This document shows positions 10,321 through 20,789 of a stretch of 64,000 nucleotides of DNA, one piece after another. Made by a program: the position numbers and the translations under genes. The stretch comes from Coenobita brevimanus (lineage: Eukaryota > Arthropoda > Malacostraca > Decapoda > Coenobitidae). The DNA lies in NCBI GenBank assembly GCA_032717465.1, contig CM064691.1:217501-281500 (forward strand), in the 5' to 3' direction. Below the pieces are notes generated by a model, which searched no databases, was not told the DNA's origin, and saw only the letters and a list, made by a program, of their open reading frames with translations. Position 1 is the stretch's first letter, and each line of letters starts with the position of its first letter.

Positions 10321-11454
10321 AGTAGCAGCAGTATATGTCAAAGTAGCAGCAGTATATGTCAAAGTAGCAGCAGTATATGTCAAAGTAGCAGCAGTATATG
10401 TCAAAGTAGCAGCAGTATATGTCAAAGTAGCAGCAGTAGATGTCAAAGTAGCAGCAGTATATGTCAAAGTAGCAGCAGTAGATGTCAAAGTAGCAGCAGT
10501 AGATGTCAAAGTAGCAGCAGTATATGTCAAAGTAGCAGCAGTATATGTCAAAGTAGCAGCAGTAGATGTCAAAGTAGCAGCAGTAGATGTCAAAGTAGCA
10601 GCAGTAGATGTCAAAGTAGCAGCAGTAGATGTCAAAGTAGCAGCAGTAGATGTCAAAGTAGCAGCAGTAGATGTCAAAGTAGCAGCAGTAGATGTCAAAG
10701 TAGCAGCAGTAGATGTCAAAGTAGCAGCAGTAGATGTCAAAGTAGCAGCAGTAGATGTCAAAGTAGCAGCAGTAGATGTCAAAGTAGCAGCAGTAGATGT
10801 CAAAGTAGCAGCAGTAGATGTCAAAGTAGCAGCAGTAGATGTCAAAGTAGCAGCAGTAGATGTCAAAGTAGCAGCAGTAGATGTCAAAGTAGCAGCAGTA
10901 GATGTCAAAGTAGCAGCAGTAGATGTCAAAGTAGCAGCAGTATATGTCAAAGTAGCAGCAGTAGATGTCAAAGTAGCAGCAGTAGATGTCAAAGTAGCAG
11001 CAGTAGATGTCAAAGTAGCAGCAGTAGATGTCAAAGTAGCAGCAGTAGATGTCAAAGTAGCAGCAGTAGATGTCAAAGTAGCAGCAGTAGATGTCAAAGT
11101 AGCAGCAGTAGATGTCAAAGTAGCAGCAGTAGATGTCAAAGTAGCAGCAGTAGATGTCAAAGTAGCAGCAGTAGATGTCAAAGTAGCAGCAGTAGATGTC
11201 AAAGTAGCAGCAGTAGATGTCAAAGTAGCAGCAGTAGATGTCAAAGTAGCAGCAGTAGATGTCAAAGTAGCAGCAGTAGATGTCAAAGTAGCAGCAGTAG
11301 ATGTCAAAGTAGCAGCAGTAGATGTCAAAGTAGCAGCAGTAGATGTCAAAGTAGAAGCAGTATATGTCAAAGTAGCAGCAGTAGATGTCAAAGTAGCAGC
11401 AGTAGATGTCAAAGTAGCAGCAGTATATGTCAAAGTAGCAGCAGTAGATGTCAA
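10321..11454. repeat. 21-bp satellite array, 54 copies
   Basis: Exactly 54 head-to-tail copies of a 21-base unit (AGTAGCAGCAGTAGATGTCA plus one A), about 1,134 bases. The main variant is TAGATG versus TATATG. TATATG units cluster at the 5' edge and reappear near 10940 and toward the 3' edge, while the centre is nearly uniform. Because 21 is divisible by 3, several frames on both strands stay open as heptad peptides (TSTAATL, FDIYCCY). These are not genes: no start context, no unique domain, and the frame persists only while the array does. Confidence 0.97.
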
Positions 11455-11480
11455 AGCAGAAGCAGAAACAGAAGTAAAGT

Positions 11481-11822
11481 AGTAGTACAATTACAAGTAC
11501 TACAAATAGAGGCAATAGTACAATTACAAGTACTACAAATAGAGGCTGTAGTACAATTACAAGTAGTACAAATAGAGGCTGTAGTACAATTACAAGTAGT
11601 ACAAATAGAGGCTGTAGTACAATTACAAGTAGTACAAATAGAGGCTGTAGTACAATTACAAGTAGTACAAATAGAGGTAGTAGTACAATTACAAGTAGTA
11701 CAAATAGAGGCTGTAGTACTTAGAAGTACACATAGAGGCTGTAGTACACTTAGAAGTAGTACAAATAGAGGTAGTAGTACAATTAATAGTACAAATAGAG
11801 GCTGTAGTACACTTAGAAGTAG
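11481..11822. repeat. 33-bp tandem array
   Basis: About ten copies of a 33-base unit containing ACAATTACAAGTAGTACAAA followed by TAGAGGCTGTAGT (period verified at 11491, 11524, 11557), degenerating toward 11822. It abuts the 21-bp array. Confidence 0.92.
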
Positions 11823-11824
11823 GA

Positions 11825-13470
11825 GTGGAAGTAGAGGTAGACGAGGAAGAAACAGAAGTAGAATTGAAGAGAAGAAAGCAAAGGCAGTAGATGAAGAAGT
11901 GAGGAGGAGGAGGAGGACGAGGAGGAGGAGGAGGAAGGAGAGAGAAGGAAGAAAGGAGAGAGAAGAAGGAAGGAGAGAGAAGGAAGAAAGGAGAGAGAAG
12001 AAGGAAGAAAGGAGAGAAGAAGGAAGAAAGGAAGAAAGGAGAGAGAAGAAGGAAGGAGAGAGAAGGAAGAAAGGAGAGAAGAAGAAAGGAGAGAAGAAGG
12101 AAGAAAGGAGAGAAGAAGGAAGAAAGGAGTGAAGAAGGAAGAAAGGAGAGAAGAAGGAAGAAAGGAAGGAGAGAAAAGAAGGCAGAGAGAGAAGGAAGAA
12201 AGAAGTGAAGAAGGAAGAAAGGAGTGAAGAAGGAAGAAAGGAGAGAAGGAAGAAAGGAGAGAAGAAGGAAGAAAGGAGAGAAGAAGGAAGGAGAGAAGAA
12301 AGAAGAAAGGAGAGAGAAGGAAGGAAGGAAGGAGAGAAGGAAGGAGAGAGAAGGAAGAAAGGAGAGAAGAAGGAAGGAGAGAAGAAGGAAGAAAGGAGAG
12401 AAGAAGGAAGAAAGGAGAGAAGGAAGAAAGGAGAGAAGAAGGAAGAAAGGAGAGAGAAGGAAGGAAGGAAGGAGAGAGAAGAAGGAAGGAGAGAGAAGAA
12501 GGAAGGAAGGAGAGAAGAGGGAATACGGGAGAGAGAAGGAGGAAGAAAGGAGAGAGAAGAAGGAAGGAAGGAAGGAGAGAAGGAAGAAACGAGAGAGAAG
12601 GAAGAAAGGAGAGAGAAGAAGGAAGGAAGGAGAGAAGAAGGAAGGAAAGAGAGAGAAAAAGGAAGGAGAGAGAAAAGAAGGAAGAAAGGAGAGAAAAGAA
12701 GGAAGGAAGGAGAGAGAAGAAGGAAGAAAGGAGAGAGAAAAGAGGACGAAGAACAGGAGGAGGGAGAAGGTCAGGAAGAGGAGGAAGAAGATTAGGAAGA
12801 GGAGGAAGAAGAAGAGGAGGAAGAAGAGGGAAGAAAAGGAAGAAAAGAAGAGGAGGAGGAAGAAGAATAGAGGAAGAGGAAGAGGAAAAAGGAGGAGGAG
12901 GAAGGACAGAGAAATGGAGGAAGAAGAGGAGGAAGAGGAAGAAGAAGAGGAAGAGGAAAAAGAGGAAACAAGAGGAAGAGGAGGAAGAAGAGGCAAAAAG
13001 AGGACGAGGGAAAAAGTACGAGGAAGAAAAGAGGAAGGATGGGTAAGAGGAGGAAGAGGAAGAACAAGAAGAGGATGAAGAGGAAGAACAAGAAGAGGAT
13101 GAAGAGGAAGAATAAGAGGAAGAGGAAGAACAAGGGGACGAGAAGATAAAGAGGAAGACGAGGAACAGGAAGAAAAGGAGAGGGAAGAGAAAAATGGAGA
13201 AGAGGAGGTGGAAGAGGAAAGGGAAGAGGAAGAGGGAGAAGAGGAACAGAATGAGCGAGGAAAAAGGAAAGGAAGCGGAAAGAGGAAAAAGAAGAGGAAG
13301 CGAAATGGGAAGAGAAAGAGGGAGAAGAGGGGAAAGAGGAAAAGGAAGAGGGAGAAGATAAAGGAGAGGAAGAGGAAGAAGGGAAAGGGGATGAGGGAGA
13401 AGAAAAGAGGAAGAGGAAGAAGACGAGGAAGAGGAAGAGGAATATGAGGAAGAGGGAAGAAACAACAAAT
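11825..13470. repeat. 1.6-kb polypurine (GAA/AGG) tract
   Basis: Nearly uninterrupted purines on the plus strand, built from GGAAGAAAGGAGAGAAGAA-like units to about 12740 and from AGGAAGAGG units after that. Long Ser/Leu/Phe (minus) and Glu/Lys/Arg (plus) frames are purely compositional. Confidence 0.97.
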
Positions 13471-13599
13471 AATATCCAGCTAATCATCTCTTTACGTTTA
13501 AAAAATGCACGACCCAAGCTGGCAGGTAGGTAAGCGTTAACTACTGTCATTGAAGCTTGAAATAACTATACAATGATAATAATTCCTTCCCTACTCTTT

Positions 13600-14010
13600 A
13601 TGACATCCAAATAATTACACACATTCAGAAAGCAACGAGTTTAAACAGACAAGGAAGTTACGGTAAGAGGTAATTATCCAAAACCCTTTTCTGTTCAGCT
13701 CTCTAACGCAAAAGTTAACCGTTACTCCCAGTCCTTCATTGATGCAACAGGTCAACTCAGGAACTGTCTCCCTCTGTCTGTATTTCCTACTTCCTATGAT
13801 CTCCAGTCTTTCAAACGCAGTGTGTCCAGGCATCTCGAAATGAACGGATCTTGAATTTGTTTTTGTTTTTGTCTTACTTGGAAGGAATGATTTGCGGGCT
13901 CTTCGCCTTTGGTTCCTTCTTTCTTGCATTAAAAAAAAGGTAATTACCACACTGAGAAAGCAATGAGTTTAAACAGGCAAGGAAGCTATAGTAAGAGGTA
14001 ATTATCAAAA
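13600..14010 (-). repeat. Dispersed repeat X, copy 2, with partial tandem duplication
   Basis: 13745-13925 is the inverse of 9763-9960. A flanking ~70-base segment (TTTAAACAGACAAGGAAG, GTAAGAGGTAATTATC) occurs at 13612-13680 and again at 13930-14010. A 111-codon minus frame (13615-13950) spans it and has no recognised domain. It may be remnant transposon coding sequence. Confidence 0.6.
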
Positions 14011-14054
14011 CGCATACGCTCACAAACTGGAGGACGAAGATCCAAATGGCTGAC

Positions 14055-14200
14055 CTTGCCGGTGGCGTCGTGGTGGCGGGGCAGTGCACCTCGCGTCTTG
14101 TAGCACCTCAGCCTGGCCTCCTGTCTCCCCCACACCTTGACACCCACACCAGCGCCAGGCCACCAGCGTCCACAGCCACTCGTGTCCTCGAAGATCACGC
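14055..14200 (-). CDS. Candidate internal exon, unidentified protein
   Basis: A 146-bp GC-rich island (far above its AT-rich surroundings) bounded on the minus strand by a plausible acceptor (pyrimidine-containing run ending GGTCTCAG at 14201) and a GT donor after CGGCAAG (14055). One frame is open across it, reading from EDTSGCGRWWPGAG through LRCYKTRGALPRHHDATGK. A second frame is also open, so frame choice is uncertain. I do not recognise the family. The sequence rejoins dispersed repeat X immediately downstream, so this could also be a CpG-rich repeat fragment. No partner exon was located. Confidence 0.3.
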
Positions 14201-14399
14201 TGAGACCAAATCACACACAAAAATAAATAAGACTTCCTTCTGCGATGCTTCTTTGGGGAAAAAGACGGTGGCAAGTGTGTGGCAGCAGGGCAGGTGGCAG
14301 GTGCTGGGCAGGGCAGGTGTGCCAACCGTGCTGTGTCAACGCGTCACTAACCCACCTGCCACACACCACATGTTACGTAATCCATAAGCATCAAACACA

Positions 14400-15165
14400 A
14401 CCACACAGGGTACTAGCTAAACTGTCAGCATCTCGGGCTTAATATAAAGTGCTTCTAAGAGTTTCGCATGCCTAGACAAATAATCGTAGGAAATAAAATG
14501 AGATAATATCACCTCTGGATCTGTGAGTGCATCTGAAGTATTGGTACACCTGACGCTGCACACATTCGCGACGCATCACCTCACCTGAAGTTGCCACCGA
14601 CCCGATTTAAAGCACCACTAATTACAATATATGTGCCACTTTGCACCGCTCAGTTATGTATAGTTTTTAGTTATATTTAATTATGACAAAATAAGTTTGT
14701 TACGAAAAAGTGATAAGGATTACTAAAATGCAATATATGATCACACTAAGCAACCGCACTTGTTCACACACGGCTTATGGAAGAATAGGGAGGAGGGGGG
14801 AGAGGGGCATTGGTTGGGGGGAGAGGAACGGGAGGGGGGGGGGCTGTTGTGGGGGAGAGAGGAGGGGAATGTCATCGTCTGTTTCAAAATTCATAACAAA
14901 AGACGTGCACAGTTTGTGCTGTGAGGAGTGATAACAACAGCCTCAGGGCAATGTGATGGAAAATATGAACAAAGAGGAAGGCCAGCTGCAGAGATGAACG
15001 ATAAGTATCCAGAGGTGAACGTTGGGTAAGATGAAGAACGTGTATTTTTCATCCAGTGTGTTTATTTTTCATTATGGTTCGGACTTGATAAACCTAATAT
15101 TGGAAATAATGTGAAAGTTTACACCAGTTTAACAAGATGCTAATGCATTTGTGATACACTGATTA
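14400..15165. other. Unannotated AT-rich spacer
   Basis: No gene, RNA gene or recognised mobile element was found. It includes a G-rich patch at 14788-14865 and a short GA run (15173-15192) at its right edge. Confidence 0.5.
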
Positions 15166-15199
15166 ATATGAGAGACAGAGAGAGAGAGAGAAGGAGGGA

Positions 15200-15969
15200 T
15201 GTCGGAGAGATGGTGCCTTTCTGACATCGCAGCAGTACACCCACATTTCATCTCCTGTTATGATATTTTTCACAAAGTTTTCACCTACATTCGAACAATC
15301 AAGCAGCTCCTGACTGTCCGTGACGCAGTTCTCGTTTTGCTCAACTGTCAGCAGACAAGGCACAAATTTTGCAGCAACATTACGCATCTTCAGGTTTTTC
15401 TTTTTATTTTTATTAAAATCATATAGCACCAACTTTTACAGGTGCCTACTTCTTGGGAAACTTCACACACGCACTTTTACAGGTGTCTACTTCTTCGGAA
15501 ACATCACAGACAGTCAGGTGACGGATCACAGCACGCACATTCTCTAGGCGATTGTCGTCTCTTGATGTGGAGTGTCGTCCAGATTAGGGATCGTCTGTGG
15601 TGGATGTTCTTCCTGATTTGCATCGCTAGAGTCACTTGTGACATTGCATATGGCTCAAACAATTCTCCCCATAAGCCTGCTGCAACATCTGAAAAGTCTC
15701 TAAAAGTTTTGCCCATATCGGAAACAGATTTCACACCAACACGTTGTTCTTCAAGGCCCTTCGGTGTTCACCTTGCAACAAATGGCCAGTTGCACTAAAC
15801 ACACATTCACTCAGGTACGTCCATCTCGATAAGTGATATGGTGTGGTGCGGCAAGTGTTAGACTATAGTTCAAAGTTGCCGCCACATTGCACTCCCATTA
15901 CAGTCACGCTACGGCGGCTGGGTGATGCACTGTTTAAAAAGTTTAATCTTTTTTTGGACACACCTTGTA
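15200..15969 (-). pseudogene. Mariner-family transposase relic
   Basis: Minus-strand remnant of a Tc1/mariner-superfamily (mariner) element. The 5' end at 15967 reads CAAGGTGTGTCCAAAAAAAG and is preceded by a TA dinucleotide, as expected for this superfamily. Transposase text follows with several frame changes: an N-terminal helix-turn-helix part (KLLETFQMLQQAYGENCLS, then KSGRTSTTDDP), a middle part (AAKFVPCLLTVEQNENCV), and the first catalytic-Asp motif ITGDEMWVY (near 15240). The rest, including the remaining D,D residues and the 3' terminus, is missing: the copy is truncated at about 15200 against a GA repeat. Frameshifts and stops make it inactive. Confidence 0.85.
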
Positions 15970-15999
15970 TTCAAGCACTTCACTACAATTTTCTCCCAC

Positions 16000-16197
16000 T
16001 TTCTATTGCAAGACGCCTCAGTCCCGTTAGGGGTGGCCACAAACAAGTCGCCTCCATGTCGTCCTGTCCCCCGCCATTTCACTGCCTTACTCCCAGCACA
16101 CACACCCTTTCTCATATACCTCTCCACTCCATCCCTCCACCTCATCCTTGGCCTTCCTCTCCCTTTCCCCCCTCTCTCTCCTCGTTAGTCTCTCGCT
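16000..16197 (-). mobile_element. LINE-A, 3'-terminal fragment
   Basis: The inverse of the LINE-A C-terminus and tail seen at 26540-26735. On the minus strand it encodes RWRDGVERYMRKG and ends in the conserved tail (GGCCACCCCTAACGGGA). It abuts the mariner relic. Confidence 0.8.
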
Positions 16198-16309
16198 AAT
16201 AATTGATGGTTTAAATGTCATATTCTGGTCCAGTCCCATACGATGACAACCTATTTTCTTTTTCTATAATGTCTCTTCGTAATTAAATTTCTTGCCCACT
16301 CCCATCCGT

Positions 16310-17110
16310 TGAAACCAATAAATATATGACTAGTAACCAAGGAGACTCATTTTCACCCAGTTTTGTCAAAAAATAACCCTTTCTTTGTATGATACACCTA
16401 TTAATTCTACTTCTTGCCCAGTTCCGTCACATGAAAACAATATATGCAAATAGTAACCAAGGAGACTTATTATAATCCAGCTCCATCAGACAAAAACAGT
16501 AGATATTTGAATAGTAACCAAGGAGACTCATGATACAGGGGATAACACCGCTTTTTTCATATTATTCTTCAGTAATTTAACTTTTTGTGGTAGGTGGTGG
16601 CGACCATCATCCACTCACTTCATGTAGTGCTTCTTACTTCTTCCTTAGCCTTTATCATTCTTTTTCTGTGCCTGCCCTCCTCTCTTCTTATTTCTCCCAT
16701 CTTTCCTGTCACTTCTTATTGCTTTTCCTTCCCTTACAGGTGGCTTTACATTGAGTGACAAGCCAAATGGTTTCCTGTAAGCCAAGAAACCATTTACAAC
16801 GCTGGGTGGTAACCATATAACCAACCCATACGTGCTCCCTACGTGTCAACAAGTGGGTTGGTGGAGGGTTAGTGCCCCTCCCCGTAAAACAAATAACTCA
16901 TAGTCAAGTGGCCACCCCTTACGGGATTATGGCGTCTGGCAATAGATAGATAGATAGAATTTAACTTTTTTCCCAGTTCTGTTGGGTAAAAGCAATAGAT
17001 ATTTGAATAGTAATCAAGGAGACTTATAATCATGCAGTTCTATCAGATAATAACAGTAGATATTTGAATAGTAATCAAGGAGACTCATTATTCCAGTAAG
17101 TGAAGACAAT
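16310..17110. repeat. Degenerate ~75-bp local repeat (GTAACCAAGGAGACTCA)
   Basis: Several imperfect copies of a unit with TAACCAAGGAGACTCAT, a CCAGTTCCATCAG-like segment and CAATAGATATTTGAATAG, at about 16330, 16455, 16515, 17010 and 17075. They are split by the SINE-B insertion. Confidence 0.7.
16574..16970 (+). mobile_element. SINE, family B, full-length with 13-bp TSD
   Basis: The SINE is 16587-16957 (about 371 bp). It is flanked by the direct repeat AATTTAACTTTTT at 16574-16586 and 16958-16970, a good target-site duplication. Its 5' module matches SINE-A (CACTCACTTCATGTAGTGCT, polypyrimidine, near-perfect hairpin around 16768, GCTGGGTGGTAACCATATAA). Its 3' half differs: GTGGGTTGGTGGAGGGTTAG, then a tail GGCCACCCCTTACGGGATTA and GGCGTCTGGCAATAGATAGA shared with LINE-A. 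(GATA)n closes the element. No clear pol III boxes were found. Confidence 0.9.
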
Positions 17111-17149
17111 ATGATCTTGTGGCCCTCTCAATGGAGCAAAACTGGGGCG

Positions 17150-17640
17150 GCTGAACCCACTAAACCACCAATTATGTGAAAAACTAGTCACGAAGAAGTG
17201 CAGGGGAGTATGACAGTCCCATACCACCGCTCAGAACCCTAACCGGGCCTAAATTAACAGCCTAAACCCACTGCACCATCTTATGTATGCAGAAAAATAG
17301 TCACGAAGAAGTGCAGGAAGTATAGCTATAATTGGCAGCCTAAACCCACTAAGCCACCAGCCATAAGCAGAAAAATACTAGTCATGAAGAAGTGCAGGGG
17401 AATATTAAGTGAACTATTCTCAGTAGTTGACAGCCTAAACCCACTAAACCACCTGCCATAGGTAGGAAAATGCTAGTCATGAAGAAGTGCAGGGAGTATA
17501 GCCAAAATTGACAGCCTAAATCCACTAGACTACGAGGATTAAACCCACTAAACCACCAGCCATAGGTAGAAAAATGCTAGTCATGAAGAAGTGCAGGAAC
17601 TATAGCCAAAATTGACAGCCTAAACACCCTAGGTCACCAA
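17150..17640. repeat. Degenerate tandem repeat with CTAGTCACGAAGAAGTGC
   Basis: Five units spaced 80-114 bases (motif at about 17184, 17298, 17378, 17474 and 17578), with AGCCTAAACCCACTAAACCA between them. Confidence 0.8.
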
Positions 17641-18007
17641 ATATACCTTAAAACACCGCCGGATTAAGGGGGGGGCCCAAGGGGCCCGGGCCCTGGGCCA
17701 CCCACCAAGAGGGGGCCTCCCACCAGAGCAACTTGTGTTCATTTCATTTCGTGTTAATGCATTACATATTACAGCATTGGATGAATAGTCCCCGTTCAGT
17801 ATTTCCTAACTAAAAGTGTCCAATTTATATATTAGGATTTAGGTTACCAGTCTGTGGTGTATGCCATTGGGGGAGTTGGAAAGGGGGCCTCCCTTCCAAG
17901 CGGGCCCCGGGCCTCCCACATGCTTAATGCAGCCGTGCCTTAAAACTAAATTAAAGTTTGAATTAAATATGTGCTTTTCAATTCAAAGGCTAAGTTGCGA
18001 GGCAGGC

Positions 18008-18120
18008 ATGAGTCTCCTTGGTTACTAGTCAGATCTACCCTCCAATCTGACTACTATTAGCCATCAACTAAGCTGGAAGGGGTTACGGTTCTTTGTCTAG
18101 TAACCAAGGAGAGTCATTCC
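18008..18120. repeat. Inverted repeat of the CTCCTTGGTTACTAG motif
   Basis: GAGTCTCCTTGGTTACTAGT near 18010 and its inverse (CTAGTAACCAAGGAGAGTCA) near 18098 face each other across about 65 bases. They could pair as a stem. The same motif family fills 16310-17110 and occurs at about 60160. Confidence 0.7.
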
Positions 18121-18198
18121 TACCTCAACTATTACAGATCTAGATCCTTTCCATAGCACTTCTTCATGACTAACACATTCTGGTGTTCATCTCCTGTT

Positions 18199-18223
18199 AA
18201 AAAAAAAAAAAAAAAAAAAAAAA
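18199..18223. repeat. Poly(A) run
   Basis: Twenty-five consecutive A's just upstream of a SINE-B copy. Confidence 0.95.
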
Positions 18224-18242
18224 GGCTCTATATCTCTTCCCT

Positions 18243-18600
18243 ATTTCTCACCATCATCCACTCACTTGATGTAGTGCTGCCTACTTCTTTCTTCACCTTT
18301 ATCATTCTCTTTTTGTGTCTGTCCTCCTCTCTTCCTATTTCTCCCATCTTTCCTGTCACTTCTTATTACTCTTCTTTCCTTTTCAGGTGGCTTTACATTG
18401 AGTGACAAGCCTAATGGTTTCCTGTAAGCCAGGAAACCATTTGCAACGCTGGGTGGTAACCATATAACCAACCCATACGTGTTCCCTACGTGTCAGCAAG
18501 TGGGTTGGCGGAGGGTTAATGCCCGTCACCATAAAACAACTAACTCAAAAACAAACGGCCACCCCGTACAGGATTATGACAGCTGACTATAGATATATAG
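18243..18600 (+). mobile_element. SINE, family B, copy 2
   Basis: Full 5' module, hairpin (perfect stem near 18415), GTGGGTTGGCGGAGGGTTAA, and a diverged LINE-A-like tail ending in ATAG repeats. No TSD was identified. Confidence 0.85.
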
Positions 18601-18816
18601 ATAATGGTAATAGCAGTAGTTGTAGTAGTATAGCGTGTCACACATACCTGCTTTCCTCTTTATGGAACAATTCTTTACAAGGAAATCAGTGATGGGTTTA
18701 CATGTTCTATGCTGATGTAATGCACGAGCGTCATTACCTTCAGATTATTTCTAGATGCCAAGAGGTGGTTAGGTTTTATTGCTCATGGAACACTGCTAAG
18801 GGGTGAGTACTTGGTC

Positions 18817-18855
<39 letters not shown>

Positions 18856-18929
18856 CTTATTATCATGACTGTCTTGTCCAGTATAGGACAGTTATGGTAC
18901 ATAACTATAGCCTATACAGTGTATATAGT

Positions 18930-18971
<42 letters not shown>
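18817..18971. repeat. Two (GA)n microsatellites
   Basis: GA runs at 18817-18855 and 18933-18971 separated by about 75 bases of unique sequence. Confidence 0.93.
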
Positions 18972-18974
<3 letters not shown>

Positions 18975-18976
<2 letters not shown>

Positions 18977-19785
18977 TTAAATCTCGCGGGTCAACTCTTC
19001 TATTCTCAACCTCTGTGTTTTATTTAAGTTCTCTTATATCGATTAGTTTTTTAACATTTCCGTATAGATATTGATGTATAGAAACGTACTCTTGAAAAAA
19101 TTAGGCAAGAAATAAGTATGAGAACTATATTACCTAAATGTAATGAAAAACAATACCTTTACAACAATAATGTAGTTATGACTGAAAAACATTTTTTTGT
19201 TAAATTTATGAAACAGACACGTGTGATTTCAATACAGTGATAATTGTGGTATGTCAAAAGTCGTATTTGACTGTAATTTTTAGTGAAAAATCGGTAAAAT
19301 TACGAGTTTGTCCCGAAGGCAAGATTCCCGAGTCAGCAGGTATTTTGCTGCTGTGGGTTTGATGGCAATGTTGAAGTGTGAAGTGTATTTTGATTGTGTA
19401 TTTTGGTATTTAAGATTAAATGACGATATATTATGTGTGTATTGGCCACCCAGCCTGCCCTGGCACCTTTTTTGCCAACCAAAACGCTGCAGGTGAGTGT
19501 ATAATGACAGAGCTGACAGTAACTGAAGATGTGGCTGACCGTGTGGGATTTGTCTTGACAGATTTGGGTCACCCCTACAGGAATTATGTAGCTCATAGAG
19601 GTTAAATATTAACGCCTGATTGTTAAATATGATCAGTCTTAGTTTGGATATACGGCTGAATCTCCTTGCAAATCAGCCATTCAGTTTAACTAAGGCCATT
19701 GGTACATACATTGCCTTTAACTAGGGTAGCCCAAGCTGGAAAGGGTTTAGGGATATATATATATACTGTATATATTGTAATTTGG
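18975..19785. other. Unannotated AT-rich spacer
   Basis: No recognised gene or element. An open frame at 19308-19496 ends just past a donor-like GCAG/GTGAGTG (about 19489-19499). With no homology and no acceptor partner it is not called as an exon. Confidence 0.45.
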
Positions 19786-19790
19786 TTAGT

Positions 19791-20044
19791 ATAGTTTCTG
19801 CCAAAAACTGAATTACGAGATTTTGATCCATTTTTTTCAGTATTTTAGGTAATTTAAATACACTTTTCTGTGGCATTTTCATCACAAACTTTTATTGTAC
19901 TCCAGAAGCTTTGGGTTGGTTAGGTTATATTCTAGGGTAAAACAAATAATTTGCGACGAAATTGCCATAAGAGAAGCATGTCTTAGATTTGTCTAAAATA
20001 CCCAAAAAAATGGATCAGAATCTTGCAATTGTGTTTTTGGCTGA

Positions 20045-20047
<3 letters not shown>
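19791..20047. mobile_element. Long inverted repeat, MITE candidate
   Basis: About 52 bases at 19791-19845 (GCCAAAAACTGAATTACGAG, then GATCCATTTTTTTCAG) are inversely repeated at 19996-20047 (CCAAAAAAATGGATCAGAAT, then GTTTTTGGCTGA) with roughly 80% identity. The ~150-base interior has no coding potential. The flanks are AT-rich, so a TA target duplication cannot be distinguished from background. An AT microsatellite follows directly. Confidence 0.6.

Positions 20048-20095
<48 letters not shown>
20048..20095. repeat. (AT)n microsatellite
   Basis: Pure AT run of about 48 bases adjoining the inverted repeat. Confidence 0.95.
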
Positions 20096-20098
<3 letters not shown>

Positions 20099-20399
20099 TT
20101 ATTACCTCCTTCCTTTACACCTAGTTTGACTTTTTCTGATGGTTTTACATGTAATTTGAGTTTGTTTTGAGGCCCACCTTTATCAAAACTGCCATATTTT
20201 GCCAGTGTCTCCTCCGTCACCACCACGGCTGAGGACGTTAACAACAAAAGCAGGGATGGTAGTTAATGAGGCACGCCACCACTTTATTTTGCCAGGTTTT
20301 CCTGTTTTTTCCTAGCAGTTCCTTCTAGAATTTTTTACCGATATTTTTGTGTGTGTATTATAAAGTTTTGATGTGTGTTACTGTATTTCATTTATAATT

Positions 20400-20645
20400 A
20401 TAGAATCATTTGGCCAAGTGGTGAGGATGGAGAACGAGAGACTAATGAGGAGAGTGTATGTGAGTGAGGAGGGGAGAGGGAGGAGGAGGCTGAGGATGAG
20501 ATGGAGGGATGGAGTGGAGAGGTATATGAGGGAGGATGGTGTGAGCTGGGGGGAGGGCAGTGAAATGGTGGGGGACAGGGTGACATGGAGGCGATTTGTT
20601 TGTGGGCACCCCTTTCGGGATTCAAGCATCTGGCAATAGATGGAA
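20400..20645 (+). mobile_element. LINE-A, 3'-terminal fragment
   Basis: Plus-strand C-terminal coding remnant (VYVSEEGRG, MRWRDGVERYMRED, then DRVTWRRFVCGHPFRD) ending in the LINE-A tail with GGCAATAGATGG. Truncated at the 5' side within the C-terminal domain. Confidence 0.85.
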
Positions 20646-20789
20646 TTAGAATCGTATTTAAAAAGCAGCCTTTGTTTATAATCACAACTCTGCCAATTGA
20701 CACCAAAAGCAGGTCAGCATTTTGTAACACCGGCTGGACAATCATCTAACCTCTTTTGTGATAATTGATCCTGTCTATCTTATCTATCT

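Noticed and set aside
10186..11515. 424-434 codon minus frames (TSTAATL and FDIYCCY heptads)
   Set aside because: Openness follows from a 21-bp tandem unit. The frames end with the array and have no unique sequence.
11689..13550. Ser/Leu/Phe-rich frames up to 551 codons
   Set aside because: Pure polypyrimidine translation of the polypurine tract.
19308..19500. Exon ending at the donor-like GCAG/GTGAGTG
   Set aside because: No recognisable protein, no acceptor partner and AT-rich composition. A donor match alone is frequent by chance.
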